Source of the DNA: Spirogloea muscicola
Lineage: Eukaryota > Streptophyta > Zygnematophyceae > Spirogloeales > Spirogloeaceae
Assembly: GCA_009602725.1 (NCBI GenBank)
Contig: WELB01000191.1
Coordinates: 30,179-94,178 of the forward strand
DNA: 64,000 nucleotides
Direction of reading: 5' to 3'
The stretch's first letter is position 1. Each line of letters begins with the position of its first letter. A model generated the notes under the pieces. That model was not told the origin of the DNA and did no database searches. It was given only the letters and a program-made list of their open reading frames with translations. A program made the position numbers and the translations under genes. This document shows, piece after piece, positions 63,984 through 64,000 of this stretch.

Positions 63984-64000
63984 GCGCGGCGGCGGCGGCG
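63581..64000. other. GC-rich 5' flank with (GGC)n at window end
   Basis: Upstream of PAM16. GC-rich frames on both strands are uninformative. (GGC)n runs from about 63947 to the end, like the 5' ends of other genes here, so another gene may start just beyond the window. Confidence 0.5.

Overview
The window is nuclear DNA of a photosynthetic eukaryote, most likely a green alga. The evidence is intron-rich genes with GT(G/A)AGC donors and GCAG acceptors, CCCTAAA-type (plant-type telomere) tracts, and genes for thylakoid ascorbate peroxidase, a chlorophyll dephytylase-like hydrolase and the beta subunit of PPi-dependent phosphofructokinase. A trebouxiophyte-like alga would fit, but this is inference. 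First exons are very GC-rich and often carry (GCC)n runs; introns and intergenic DNA are less so. Runs of N at 7915-8512 and 50193-50226, and single Ns at 1363, 16731, 23097, 30030 and 61532, fall in these GC-rich 5' parts.

Layout, left to right. 1-1362 (-): 5' part of CstF-64, cut at an N and by the window edge. 1.4-8.5 kb: no confident gene; a retropepsin-like fragment, direct repeats, a foldback element and a LINE 3' end. 8.6-11.3 kb (+): YjgP/YjgQ (LptF/LptG-like) permease. 12.4-16.4 kb: repeat island. 16.6-18.6 kb (+): DOMON-cytochrome b561. 19.3-22.6 kb (-): membrane-anchored ascorbate peroxidase, all exons resolved except the transit peptide. 22.7-25.0 kb: repeat island. 25.1-30.1 kb (-): PELP1/Rix1-like ribosome biogenesis protein, head to head with INTS6 at 30.5-37.1 kb (+). 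37.2-40.0 kb: repeat island. 40.4-45.5 kb (+): PFP beta, 16 exons, 576 aa. 47.4-50.0 kb (-): START-domain protein with an N-terminal membrane anchor. 51.3-54.1 kb (-): CLD1-like chloroplast alpha/beta hydrolase. 54.6-56.9 kb (+): secreted SPARK-like protein (partial model). 57.4-61.6 kb (-): PPR protein. 63.0-63.6 kb (-): PAM16/TIM16.

There is no operon-like logic. Several products act in the plastid (peroxidase, CLD1-like hydrolase, probably the permease), others in mitochondrion (PAM16, perhaps the PPR protein), nucleus (CstF-64, Integrator, Rix1-like) or at membranes (b561, START).

The most distinctive feature is a family of about 40 short modules built on a GGGCTG...CAGCCC stem-loop. They are packed in both orientations into three islands and intermingled with 5'-truncated 3' ends of a non-LTR retrotransposon. 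One 177-bp double-module insertion sits inside a LINE copy and is flanked by an 11-bp direct repeat, direct evidence that the module has moved on its own. Exon coordinates below were read by eye from splice signals and reading-frame continuity; no alignment program was run.
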